DNA of 64,000 nucleotides from Pontibacter sp. HSC-14F20 (lineage in GTDB: Bacteria > Bacteroidota > Bacteroidia > Cytophagales > Hymenobacteraceae), in contig NZ_JAHZTC010000012.1 of assembly GCF_019599265.1 (NCBI RefSeq), positions 1 through 64,000 on the forward strand, given 5' to 3'. This document shows, piece after piece, positions 16,704-24,098 of this stretch (the first letter of the stretch is position 1; the number at the start of each line of letters is the position of its first letter). The position numbers were made by a program, and so were the translations under genes. The notes beneath the pieces were generated by a model that saw only the letters and a list, made by a program, of their open reading frames with translations, had not been told where the DNA came from and ran no database searches.

Positions 16704-19661
16704 ATGAAAAAAGGATTATCGTTGTTACTGGTTGCGTCGGCGTTCACGCTCACGCAATGCAAGAACGAAACGTACCAAACAACTTCAGCTACTGAAAACG
16801 CGACAGCCTCTACGGCACAGAAGGAGTATAAGTACGAGACCGTTCCAAACGACCCGCTCAATGCGCGCGTCTATACCCTGGACAATGGCCTGAAGGTATA
16901 CCTGTCGGACTATGAAGATGCGCCGCGTGTGCAGACTTACATTGCTGTGCGTGCCGGCTCTAAAAACGATCCGGCTGATGCCACCGGTCTGGCACACTAC
17001 CTCGAGCACATGGTGTTCAAAGGCACAAGCCAGCTGGGTACGCAGGACTGGGCGAAAGAAAAAGCTGAGCTCGACAAGATTGAAGCCCTCTACGAAAAAC
17101 ACCGCAACACCACTGACCCTGCCCAACGCAAGCAAATCTACCACCAGATTGACTCTATCTCAGGCGTGGCCGCTAGCTATGCGGTAGCCAACGAGTACGA
17201 TAAGATTCTGGGTGCCATCGGAGCCAAAGGAACCAATGCTTATACCTCGGTCGAGCAGACAGTATATACCAACGACGTGCCGAGCAACCAGCTGGACCGC
17301 TGGGCGGCATTGGAAGCGCATCGTTTTGGTGAGTTGGTACCACGCCTGTTCCACACAGAACTGGAAGCGGTATACGAAGAGAAAAACCGTACCCTCGACA
17401 ACGATGGCTGGAAAGTGATGGAAACGCTCAATGCTGCCATGTTCCCGACGCACCAGTACGGTACGCAGTCTACTATCGGCACCATCGAGCACCTCAAAAA
17501 TCCTTCTATCACCGAGATCCAGAAGTACTTTGATAAATATTATGTGCCAAACAACATGGCTGTAGCGCTGAGCGGCGACATCGACTTTGATGAAACCATC
17601 CGCATAATTGACGAACATTTTGGTAAGCTGAAGCCAAGTACAGCACCGACTTTCACGGTAGCCCAGGAGAAACCTATCGCGCAGCCAATTGTGAAGGAGG
17701 TGAGCGGGCCGAGTGCCGAGAATGTGTCACTTGCTTACCGTTTCCCGGGCATGAGCTCGCGCGATGCGCAGGTGCTGAGCATGATCAGCGCTATCCTCTA
17801 CAACGGACAGGCCGGCCTGATTGACCTGAACCTGAACCAGCAGCAGAAAGTGTTGCAGGCTTACGGCTACGACAACCAGATGAAAGACTATTCGATTTTC
17901 CGTCTGGGTGGCTCGCCACGTCAGGGTCAGAGCCTGGAGGAAGTGAAAGACATGCTGTTGACACAAGTGGAACTCGTGAAGCAGGGCAAGTTTGACGACG
18001 ACCTGATCCCGGCCATCATCAACGACAACAAGATCAGCCTGATGCGTGCTTACGAAAGCAACTCAAACCGCGCCGATGCTTTTGTAACCGCCTTTATTTA
18101 CGACATTCCATGGACAGATTATGTGAAGCGTCCGGCGGATTTCGCTAAAATTACTAAGCAGGATGTAATGGAAGTTGCCAACAAGTACCTGAGCAACAAC
18201 TATGTACTGGTTTACAAGCGCAACGACAAGAATGCCGTGGCCGAAAAGGTAGAGAAGCCAAGCATCACACCAGTGCCCGTTAACCGCGATGCGCAGTCTG
18301 CTTACTACAGTGCGTTTATGGCCAAGGAAGCTTCCGAACTGTCGCCTGTATTCGTGGACTACAAAGCCGATATCAAAGAAGCAACGCTGAAAAATAACAT
18401 TCCCCTTCTCTATACAAAAAATACTGAAAACGGCCTGTTCCAGCTTTATTACATCCTGGACATGGGCACTAACAACGACCAGAAACTAGGTATGGCCGTG
18501 AACTACCTGCGCTTTTTGGGTACGGACAAGTATACGGCCGAAGAACTGAAGAAAGAGTTCTATAAGTTGGGCACTTCCTTTAACGTGTCTTCTTCCGGCG
18601 ATCAGGTATACGTAACGCTTTCCGGCCTCGAAGAAAACTTTGAGCCGGCGCTGGCCCTGTTTGAGAGCGTGTTGCAGAACCCGCAGCCTAACCAGAAAGC
18701 CCTCGACGACATGGTACAAGGTATACTGAAGGCCCGTAACGATGCCAAGCTGAACAAAGGTGTTATTCTGAACCAGGCGCTGGTAAACTATGCGAAGTAT
18801 GGACCGAAGAACCCGTTCACAACTGTATTGTCTGAGAAGGAACTGAAAGCTGTGAAGCCGCAGGAACTGGTGAACCTGATCAAGAGCATCCCGACTTACG
18901 AGCACCGTGTGCTGTACTATGGCCCACGTGAAACAGACAAACTGGTAGCGACACTCAATGCAGGTCATATTGTGCCAGCCAAACTGAAGCCGGTTCCGGC
19001 CGAGAAGGTATACGCCGAGCTTGACATCAAGCAGCCAGCAGTTTACTGGGTGGACTACAACATGGTGCAGGCTGAGCTGATTTTCCTAACCAAAGCGGAA
19101 GCCTTTAACAAAGCCATGGTGCCGACCATTCGTCTGTACAACCAGTACTTCGGTTCAGGTATGAGCTCGATTGTATTCCAGGAACTGCGCGAGTCGAAGG
19201 CCCTGGCCTACTCAGCGTACTCCAGCTACAGCACAGCTTCTAAAAAGGACCGCTCGAACTACATCCAATCCTACATCGGTACCCAGTCAGACAAGTTGCC
19301 GGAAGCGATGGCAGGTATGCAGGAACTTCTGACAAACATGCCGCTGGCCGATGAGAACTTCAACCTGGCGAAGGCGTCGCTGCGTAACAGCATATCATCG
19401 GAGCGCATCACCAAGTCGTCTATCCTGTTCGATTACGAGCGTGCCAAGCGCCTTGGCCTGGATTACGACATCCGCAAAGACGTGTACGAAAGCGCTAACA
19501 GTCTGACCTTCGACCAACTGCAAGCCTTCCAGAAGCAATTCGTGAGCGGCAAGCCACAGGCAATTCTGGTGATCGGCTCGAAAGACCGACTGAACTTTAA
19601 AGAACTGGAAAAATACGGCAAGGTACAGCAACTGACACTGGAGCAGGTATTCGGTTACTAA
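16704..19661 (+). CDS. M16 family zinc metallopeptidase lipoprotein
   Basis: A 985-aa insulinase-type protease with two M16 halves in one chain. The N-terminus is a lipoprotein signal (MKKGLSLLLVASAFTLTQC, Cys19), so the enzyme is anchored in the cell envelope. The inverted zinc motif H-x-x-E-H is seen in GLAHYLEHMVFKGT (about residue 100), with the distal Glu in the EAVYEEKNRTLDNDG segment. The C-terminal half (about 540-985) contains inactive-type M16 repeats with the RESKALAYSAYSSY motif. It probably trims peptides in the periplasm or at the outer membrane. It stands alone between two terminators. Confidence 0.92.
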   Translation: MKKGLSLLLVASAFTLTQCKNETYQTTSATENATASTAQKEYKYETVPNDPLNARVYTLDNGLKVYLSDYEDAPRVQTYIAVRAGSKNDPADATGLAHYLEHMVFKGTSQLGTQDWAKEKAELDKIEALYEKHRNTTDPAQRKQIYHQIDSISGVAASYAVANEYDKILGAIGAKGTNAYTSVEQTVYTNDVPSNQLDRWAALEAHRFGELVPRLFHTELEAVYEEKNRTLDNDGWKVMETLNAAMFPTHQYGTQSTIGTIEHLKNPSITEIQKYFDKYYVPNNMAVALSGDIDFDETIRIIDEHFGKLKPSTAPTFTVAQEKPIAQPIVKEVSGPSAENVSLAYRFPGMSSRDAQVLSMISAILYNGQAGLIDLNLNQQQKVLQAYGYDNQMKDYSIFRLGGSPRQGQSLEEVKDMLLTQVELVKQGKFDDDLIPAIINDNKISLMRAYESNSNRADAFVTAFIYDIPWTDYVKRPADFAKITKQDVMEVANKYLSNNYVLVYKRNDKNAVAEKVEKPSITPVPVNRDAQSAYYSAFMAKEASELSPVFVDYKADIKEATLKNNIPLLYTKNTENGLFQLYYILDMGTNNDQKLGMAVNYLRFLGTDKYTAEELKKEFYKLGTSFNVSSSGDQVYVTLSGLEENFEPALALFESVLQNPQPNQKALDDMVQGILKARNDAKLNKGVILNQALVNYAKYGPKNPFTTVLSEKELKAVKPQELVNLIKSIPTYEHRVLYYGPRETDKLVATLNAGHIVPAKLKPVPAEKVYAELDIKQPAVYWVDYNMVQAELIFLTKAEAFNKAMVPTIRLYNQYFGSGMSSIVFQELRESKALAYSAYSSYSTASKKDRSNYIQSYIGTQSDKLPEAMAGMQELLTNMPLADENFNLAKASLRNSISSERITKSSILFDYERAKRLGLDYDIRKDVYESANSLTFDQLQAFQKQFVSGKPQAILVIGSKDRLNFKELEKYGKVQQLTLEQVFGY

Positions 19662-19685
19662 ATCCGAGTGCTATACCTTAGAAAC

Positions 19686-19723
19686 AAAAGCGGCAGCCTG
19701 ATTGGGCTGCCGCTTTTGTTTTT
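19686..19723 (+). terminator. Terminator of the M16 peptidase gene
   Basis: AAAAGCGGCAGCC / GGCTGCCGCTTTT forms a perfect stem of 12-13 bp with a short loop, followed by GTTTTT. It marks the last clearly native sequence before the IS110 element. Confidence 0.85.
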
Positions 19724-19740
19724 ATGTCCCCGATGATCTG

Positions 19741-20047
19741 TACTGTCAATTTAAATCCGGACTCAAACTGTCATCCTATCTTTGAAGCGTTGGCAGGGAG
19801 TACAATTTAGAGGACTTGCCAGTTGTAGGATGAAGTGGTAGTTTTAAAGCAAAAGAAGAAGGGGAAAAGAGCAAGGCAGCGATGATTCATGGGTCCCTTA
19901 AGAGACCGTTCGAGATGCTGGTCCCTTTTCCCCCTCCTCTCCACCAGAGCTTGAACAGTTCATTAGGCCTTAGGAGCCTGCATGTAGGATTGATAAGCCC
20001 CTTGGAGCAGGATTTCTTCTTTCACTCTCTTAAACTACAGGAAAGAT
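19741..20047 (+). ncRNA. Candidate IS110 bridge RNA / left non-coding end
   Basis: In IS110 elements the non-coding end is transcribed into a bridge RNA whose two internal loops pair with target and donor DNA. Here the first part folds well: TCATCCTA (19771-19778) pairs with TAGGATGA (19826-19833), enclosing TGGCA (19791-19795) with TGCCA (19817-19821) and a 21-nt loop. Further short hairpins follow (for example GGTC...GACC near 19890-19906 and AGGC...GCCT near 19964-19978). A frame at 19882-20088 shows no protein features. The exact RNA ends and guide loops are not determined. Confidence 0.5.
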
Positions 20048-21022
20048 ATGGAATCTACGGCAAAAGCCAAACACTATGTGGGCATTGACATCTCCAAGGA
20101 CTACTTCGATGTGGCCCTGCCCCAGCAAGAGAAGTACCGGCACCTGAAGCTAAGCAACAGCCTAAAGGGCTTTGGGAAGCTACTCGAGGCTATACAGGGG
20201 CTGGATGCCTGCTGTGTAATGGAAGCCTCAGGCCCTTATTACCTGCAGCTGGCCACCTACCTGCACGCCAAAGGGATAGAAGTAAGTGTAGTGAACCCAC
20301 TCTCTATCCGCCGCTTCTGCCAGATGCGCCTCACCCGGGCCAAGACAGACAAGAAGGATGCCCAGATGATTGCCCGCTACGGCCTCTCCGAGCAGCCGGC
20401 CCTGTGGGAGCCGGAGGCGGGGCACCTGCTGGAGCTCCGGCAGCTGCAGATGGTGGCCGAAGGACTGGAGAAGAGCCTGCACCAGTACCGACGCCAGCTG
20501 GAGGCCCTCACAGCCGCCCCACAAGTGAATAGACAGGCCAGAAAGAGCCTGGAGCAGTCGCTACACTACATCGAAAAGCAGGTCGAGAAGGTAGAGGCCC
20601 AGATGCTAGCCCTCATCCAACAGCACCACCAGCAGCTCTTTGAACAGGTGACCAGCATTCCGGGTTTGGGCAAAAAGAGCGCCCTGCTGCTGGTGGTCAT
20701 CACCGGGGGCTTCACCCGCTTTGCCCACTACAAGCAGCTGGTCAGCTACCTGGGCCTGAGCCCGAGGATCTACGAGTCGGGTACCAGCGTCAAGGGCCGG
20801 AGTCGGATCTGCAAGATGGGCATGAGCCGGGTCAGGGCGGTGCTGTACGTGTGTTCCTGGTCAGCCATCAAGGCCAACAAGGCCTGCCGGGAGCTTTATG
20901 AGCGGCTGCTGGCAAAGGGGAAGGCCAAGCGACTGGCTCTGATCGCGGTGGTAAACAAGCTCCTGCGCCAGGCCTTTGCCGAGGCCACCAAAGGGGAGTT
21001 CTACTTAGAAAAAACATATTAA
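20048..21022 (+). CDS. IS110-family transposase (recombinase)
   Basis: A 324-aa recombinase. The N-terminal RuvC-like DEDD domain shows VGIDISKDYFDVAL (first Asp), VMEASGPYYLQLA (Glu) and RAKTDKKDAQMIARYG (last Asp pair). A coiled-coil segment follows (about 135-205). The C-terminal Tnp domain begins with TSIPGLGKKSALLLV and carries the nucleophilic Ser region (SYLGLSPRIYESGTSVKGRS...GMSRVRAVLYV). Length and motifs are complete, so it is probably active. In this family the enzyme is guided by the bridge RNA from its own left end. Confidence 0.95.
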   Translation: MESTAKAKHYVGIDISKDYFDVALPQQEKYRHLKLSNSLKGFGKLLEAIQGLDACCVMEASGPYYLQLATYLHAKGIEVSVVNPLSIRRFCQMRLTRAKTDKKDAQMIARYGLSEQPALWEPEAGHLLELRQLQMVAEGLEKSLHQYRRQLEALTAAPQVNRQARKSLEQSLHYIEKQVEKVEAQMLALIQQHHQQLFEQVTSIPGLGKKSALLLVVITGGFTRFAHYKQLVSYLGLSPRIYESGTSVKGRSRICKMGMSRVRAVLYVCSWSAIKANKACRELYERLLAKGKAKRLALIAVVNKLLRQAFAEATKGEFYLEKTY

Positions 21023-21045
21023 ATGCATTGCTTTTGAACACAGTT

Positions 21046-21119
21046 CATCTCGACGGTATGGAGAGATCTGGATTAGTCCATTGCGCACAATATGACAGAT
21101 TTCTCCAAAGGTCGAAATG
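21046..21119. repeat. Dispersed palindromic repeat, imperfect 24-bp arms
   Basis: The left arm (21046-21070, CATCTCGACGGTATGGAGAG...) and the right arm (21096-21119, CAGATTTCTCCAAAGGTCGA...) are imperfect complements around a 25-nt centre. Sequences of the type TTCGACC...GGAGAAATCT are a common intergenic palindrome family in Bacteroidota genomes. It begins 24 bp after the transposase stop codon. Confidence 0.55.
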
Positions 21120-21436
21120 ACACATGAAGCTTGCTCTAATGGATGCGTGTTGATTGTACTGCATTTCAAACTCTGTAGATCGGCTGCTCAGGTATAAAAA
21201 CTAAACTGCTCTTTAGGGAATCTGTGCCTGAAAGAGCATGAGTATGTAAAAGACTGTGTCAAATGCTTTGCAGGTATAGCAGCTATATCTACCAGAAAGA
21301 TATCTAAAATCAAGAGCCCATAAACTGCTTACACTTAAAGCAGAACCCAAAAAAGTATTCCAATACAAACCCTCCCGTATTTGGCTACATCTTTCGGAGA
21401 TATTGGATATCTTTATCCAACTGCCCTGCTACAACC
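21120..21436 (+). other. Intergenic region and probable promoter of the DASS transporter gene
   Basis: No gene. An AGGTATAG octamer at 21272-21279 marks native DNA again. TTTG at 21380-21383 and TATCTTTA at 21408-21415, one base off TAnnTTTG, are a possible promoter with a rather long 24-bp spacer. The transporter ATG follows at 21437. Confidence 0.4.
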
Positions 21437-22867
21437 ATGAATAGAAGAATAAAGCAACTGGCCCGCATCACCAACGAGTTGCAACTCCCCAGAACCAAAC
21501 GCTTGCTAATGTTTTTCGGGATCGTGTTGATTGGTGTGCTGTCGAGTTGGCTCACCTTAGAGACAACGAACTATCCTCCGCAGGTAGCCTACATGACAGG
21601 TATTCTGGTAACAGCGGCTTTTCTTTGGGCCACCGAAATCATCCCGCTCTTTGCGACTTCCCTGCTCATCATAGGCGCTCAGATTATCCTGCTGGGCAAC
21701 CCCGGAGAATGGGGATTTCTGCAGACGCCAGGTATAGCGGCCATACCTTACCAGAACTTTCTGGCCCCTTTGGCGGACCCCATTATTTATCTCTTTTTGG
21801 GTGGATTTATACTGGCCAAAGTCGGGGTGAAGGTGAACGTGGATGTATACCTGTCGAGCGCCATGCTGCGCATCTTCGGGTTGTCTGCCAAAAGCGCTTT
21901 GCTCGGCGTTATCGTGAGCACCACTGTTTTTGGTATGTGGATCAGCAACACGGCTACCACCGCCATGATGATTACGCTCACTGGCTCCCTGCTGGCTTTC
22001 GTGCCGGCAGGCAATTCGTTCCGGAAAGGACTTACGCTGGCTATACCCTTCTCGGCCAGCATCGGCGGCCTAATGACGCCCATCGGTTCTCCTCCCAACG
22101 CCATTGCGGTCGGGCTACTGGCAAACGAGGGCGTGCAAATCGACTTCCTGACCTGGATGATCATCATGTTCCCGCTCGTAGTCATTTTGCTGTTCATCTT
22201 ATTCCAACTGCTTTGGCACAGGTATAAACCCGAAACGCCCTTGATGCTTAAACCTGTAGAAACCAAACCATTTGGCGGAGAAGGCATCTTTGTCATCGTC
22301 GTTTTCACGATCACGGTGCTCCTGTGGCTTACCGATAGTCTGCATGGCATCCCGTCGGCGGTAGTGGCCTTGTTCCCGGCCATCATGTTCACGGCCACGG
22401 GCTTGCTGTCTGTGAAAGAATTCAACAGAATTGAATGGAACATCCTGTTTGTGATTGCGGGCGGTCTGGCGCTGGGGCAGGGCATGAGCCTCACCGGTCT
22501 TGACAAAGTGATCGCCAGTTCGCTGCCGCTGGAGAGCGAATGGATTGTGCTGATTATCTTCACTGTCACGCTGCTTGTCGGTACGTTTATGTCCAACACC
22601 ACAACGGCCATCCTGTTTATACCTATGGCCATGTCAATGGCGCATCAGATAGAGGGCGTGAATGTGAAGTTTATGGCACTCGGGCTGGCCATGATGGCCG
22701 GCAGCAGCATGGCGCTGCCTATCAGCACCCCACCCAACGCGATTGCCTACTCCACCAACGAGCTTACTTCAAAGGATTTTATCATCAACGGCTCCGTGAT
22801 CGGTGTATGCAGCCTCTTCGTTACGTATGTTTACTTCTGGCTCCTCACTTACTTTGGCTTATGGTAG
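21437..22867 (+). CDS. DASS/SLC13-family sodium:dicarboxylate (or sulfate) symporter
   Basis: A 476-aa integral inner-membrane transporter with about a dozen hydrophobic segments. Both copies of the family's substrate and sodium-binding signature are present: ISNTATTAMMI (about residue 175) with GSPPNAIAVG, and MSNTTTAILFIPMAMS (about residue 385) with STPPNAIAYS. They belong to the two inverted repeats of the fold. The family imports C4-dicarboxylates, citrate or sulfate with sodium ions; the substrate cannot be told from sequence alone. The gene stands alone with a long upstream region. Confidence 0.9.
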   Translation: MNRRIKQLARITNELQLPRTKRLLMFFGIVLIGVLSSWLTLETTNYPPQVAYMTGILVTAAFLWATEIIPLFATSLLIIGAQIILLGNPGEWGFLQTPGIAAIPYQNFLAPLADPIIYLFLGGFILAKVGVKVNVDVYLSSAMLRIFGLSAKSALLGVIVSTTVFGMWISNTATTAMMITLTGSLLAFVPAGNSFRKGLTLAIPFSASIGGLMTPIGSPPNAIAVGLLANEGVQIDFLTWMIIMFPLVVILLFILFQLLWHRYKPETPLMLKPVETKPFGGEGIFVIVVFTITVLLWLTDSLHGIPSAVVALFPAIMFTATGLLSVKEFNRIEWNILFVIAGGLALGQGMSLTGLDKVIASSLPLESEWIVLIIFTVTLLVGTFMSNTTTAILFIPMAMSMAHQIEGVNVKFMALGLAMMAGSSMALPISTPPNAIAYSTNELTSKDFIINGSVIGVCSLFVTYVYFWLLTYFGLW

Positions 22868-23074
22868 GTATAGCTTGTTTATAATCGGCTCAACCTCCAG
22901 ATGCCTGGTAATTCAGGTATAGCCCACATCAGTTTTCCGGGAAAAACGGGTATTGGTCTGGTCTATTGCTTGGTTGGTATAAAAGTAAAAACCCACACTG
23001 CTTCATTTGCTATATTAGCATAGGCATCAGGCAGTTACCTACAGGTATAGCGCTTTTAAACAAGTGATCACTTA

Positions 23075-23296
23075 ATGACTCAGAACATGGAAAACAAGAT
23101 GAACTACACCAAAGCGATCATACTCCTTGTGTCAGGCATTCTGGCTATCGCAGCTTCGCGCTGGCTCGGTGCGGAAAGCGGGGCTTATGGTTTTCTGATC
23201 GGGTATGGTTATGCGGCGCTGGTTGGTGGTGTGCTAGGTATAGGGTATAGCTATTTTAAAATGCAAAAAGCAAAGAAGGGTGAAGTGACACAGTAA
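23075..23296 (+). CDS. Small two-helix membrane protein (73 aa), unknown function
   Basis: An unrecognised membrane protein with two predicted transmembrane helices (about residues 13-29, IILLVSGILAIAASRWLG, and 37-58, YGFLIGYGYAALVGGVLGIG) and a basic tail (KMQKAKKGEVTQ). Starts at 23075, 23090 or 23099 are all possible; the last would give MNYTKAIILL. Its size and layout resemble small membrane proteins that are often annotated only as hypothetical. It stands alone between the transporter and a convergent gene. Confidence 0.65.
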   Translation: MTQNMENKMNYTKAIILLVSGILAIAASRWLGAESGAYGFLIGYGYAALVGGVLGIGYSYFKMQKAKKGEVTQ

Positions 23297-23359
23297 AATG
23301 TTACGGCTTCGATGGCTATTGCCGTTGCTTACCCTAATTGAGAAAGCACACGGCAATCA

Positions 23360-24004
23360 TCAATACAGTGTTTTAAGCAGGCTAACGGTTTTATCAACTG
23401 ACATATTGAGGGACTTTGTGCTCACTCCTGACTGAAGTTCGAATTCGGCAAACTGCCCGTCGTAATGCATGAAGCTGTATTCTATCTCCTGGTAATAACG
23501 GCGGGTACCTGCTGAGAGCGTACCGTCCACTTTTCCATTAACCTTGAAGCTGACCGCCTTGCCCTGCTGCAAATCAAACAGCTTGTGGTTGGCGCGCTCC
23601 GGCTGACCTACCTTAAAATAGTCCCACTCAAAAAAGACCTCCAGCACTTCCTGCCCATATCTGAATCCGAATACATCCCACCTGGAAGAATGCCTGGCAC
23701 TAGGTAACAACATAAAGCTCGAGTTAACCTTTTGAGCCGGGGCTATACCTTCCTCAACACCTTCAGCATTAATCACCAGTTCATCAAGCAGCAGAATGCA
23801 GCCTGTCTGGTCCAACTGCTTTGCCTCGGCAACCTCCCTGGTCAGGTATAGCCGTTCCCCTTTCACGGTGCCGTTGTGCGACTCCAGCGCTTCAGCTATA
23901 GGTATAGCTGCGGTACGTTTATCGAACGCTTTAAGAGCCTTGCCATAGACAAGTTTCTTTTTGAACACCTGGATTACAGAAACGGGATGAAATAGCTGCT
24001 GCAT
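23360..24004 (-). CDS. Conserved hypothetical protein (214 aa)
   Basis: I do not recognise this family. The protein has no signal peptide or membrane helix and looks mixed alpha/beta, with a C-terminal half rich in aromatic residues (RYYQEIEYSFMHYDGQFAEF, residues about 168-187). It follows the SNF2 helicase gene on the same strand after a 94-bp gap, so the two may be cotranscribed. It ends with a helix (SVDKTVSLLKTLY). AGGTATAG-type octamers inside it (near 23757, 23845 and 23899) mark it as long-term resident DNA. Confidence 0.6.
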   Translation of the reverse strand: MQQLFHPVSVIQVFKKKLVYGKALKAFDKRTAAIPIAEALESHNGTVKGERLYLTREVAEAKQLDQTGCILLLDELVINAEGVEEGIAPAQKVNSSFMLLPSARHSSRWDVFGFRYGQEVLEVFFEWDYFKVGQPERANHKLFDLQQGKAVSFKVNGKVDGTLSAGTRRYYQEIEYSFMHYDGQFAEFELQSGVSTKSLNMSVDKTVSLLKTLY

Positions 24005-24098
24005 GGCGAAGTAATTACAAATCGAATCTAGTCAAAATTGATGAAAGCCAGATACCCGGCTTGGTTGAGGCAGGGGATACAGGCACTTTTGGTTGCCC

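Larger units (their letters stand above)
19725..21045 (+). mobile_element. IS110-group insertion sequence (ends approximate)
   Basis: A single DEDD transposase gene with about 300 bp of non-coding DNA before it and very little after it, which is the layout of the IS110 group (non-coding RNA in the left end), not IS1111 (right end). IS110 elements lack clear terminal inverted repeats and large target duplications, so the ends cannot be fixed by eye. I place the left end after the terminator at 19723 and the right end before the palindromic repeat at 21046. No AGGTATAG octamer occurs within it. Confidence 0.75.

Noticed and set aside
19882-20088. 68-aa frame upstream of the IS110 transposase
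   Set aside because: It overlaps the transposase start in another frame, is Pro/Leu-rich without features, and lies in the expected non-coding RNA end.
21547-22227. 226-aa frame inside the DASS transporter gene
   Set aside because: Same-strand alternative frame rich in His, Arg and Gly; the transporter frame has all family motifs.
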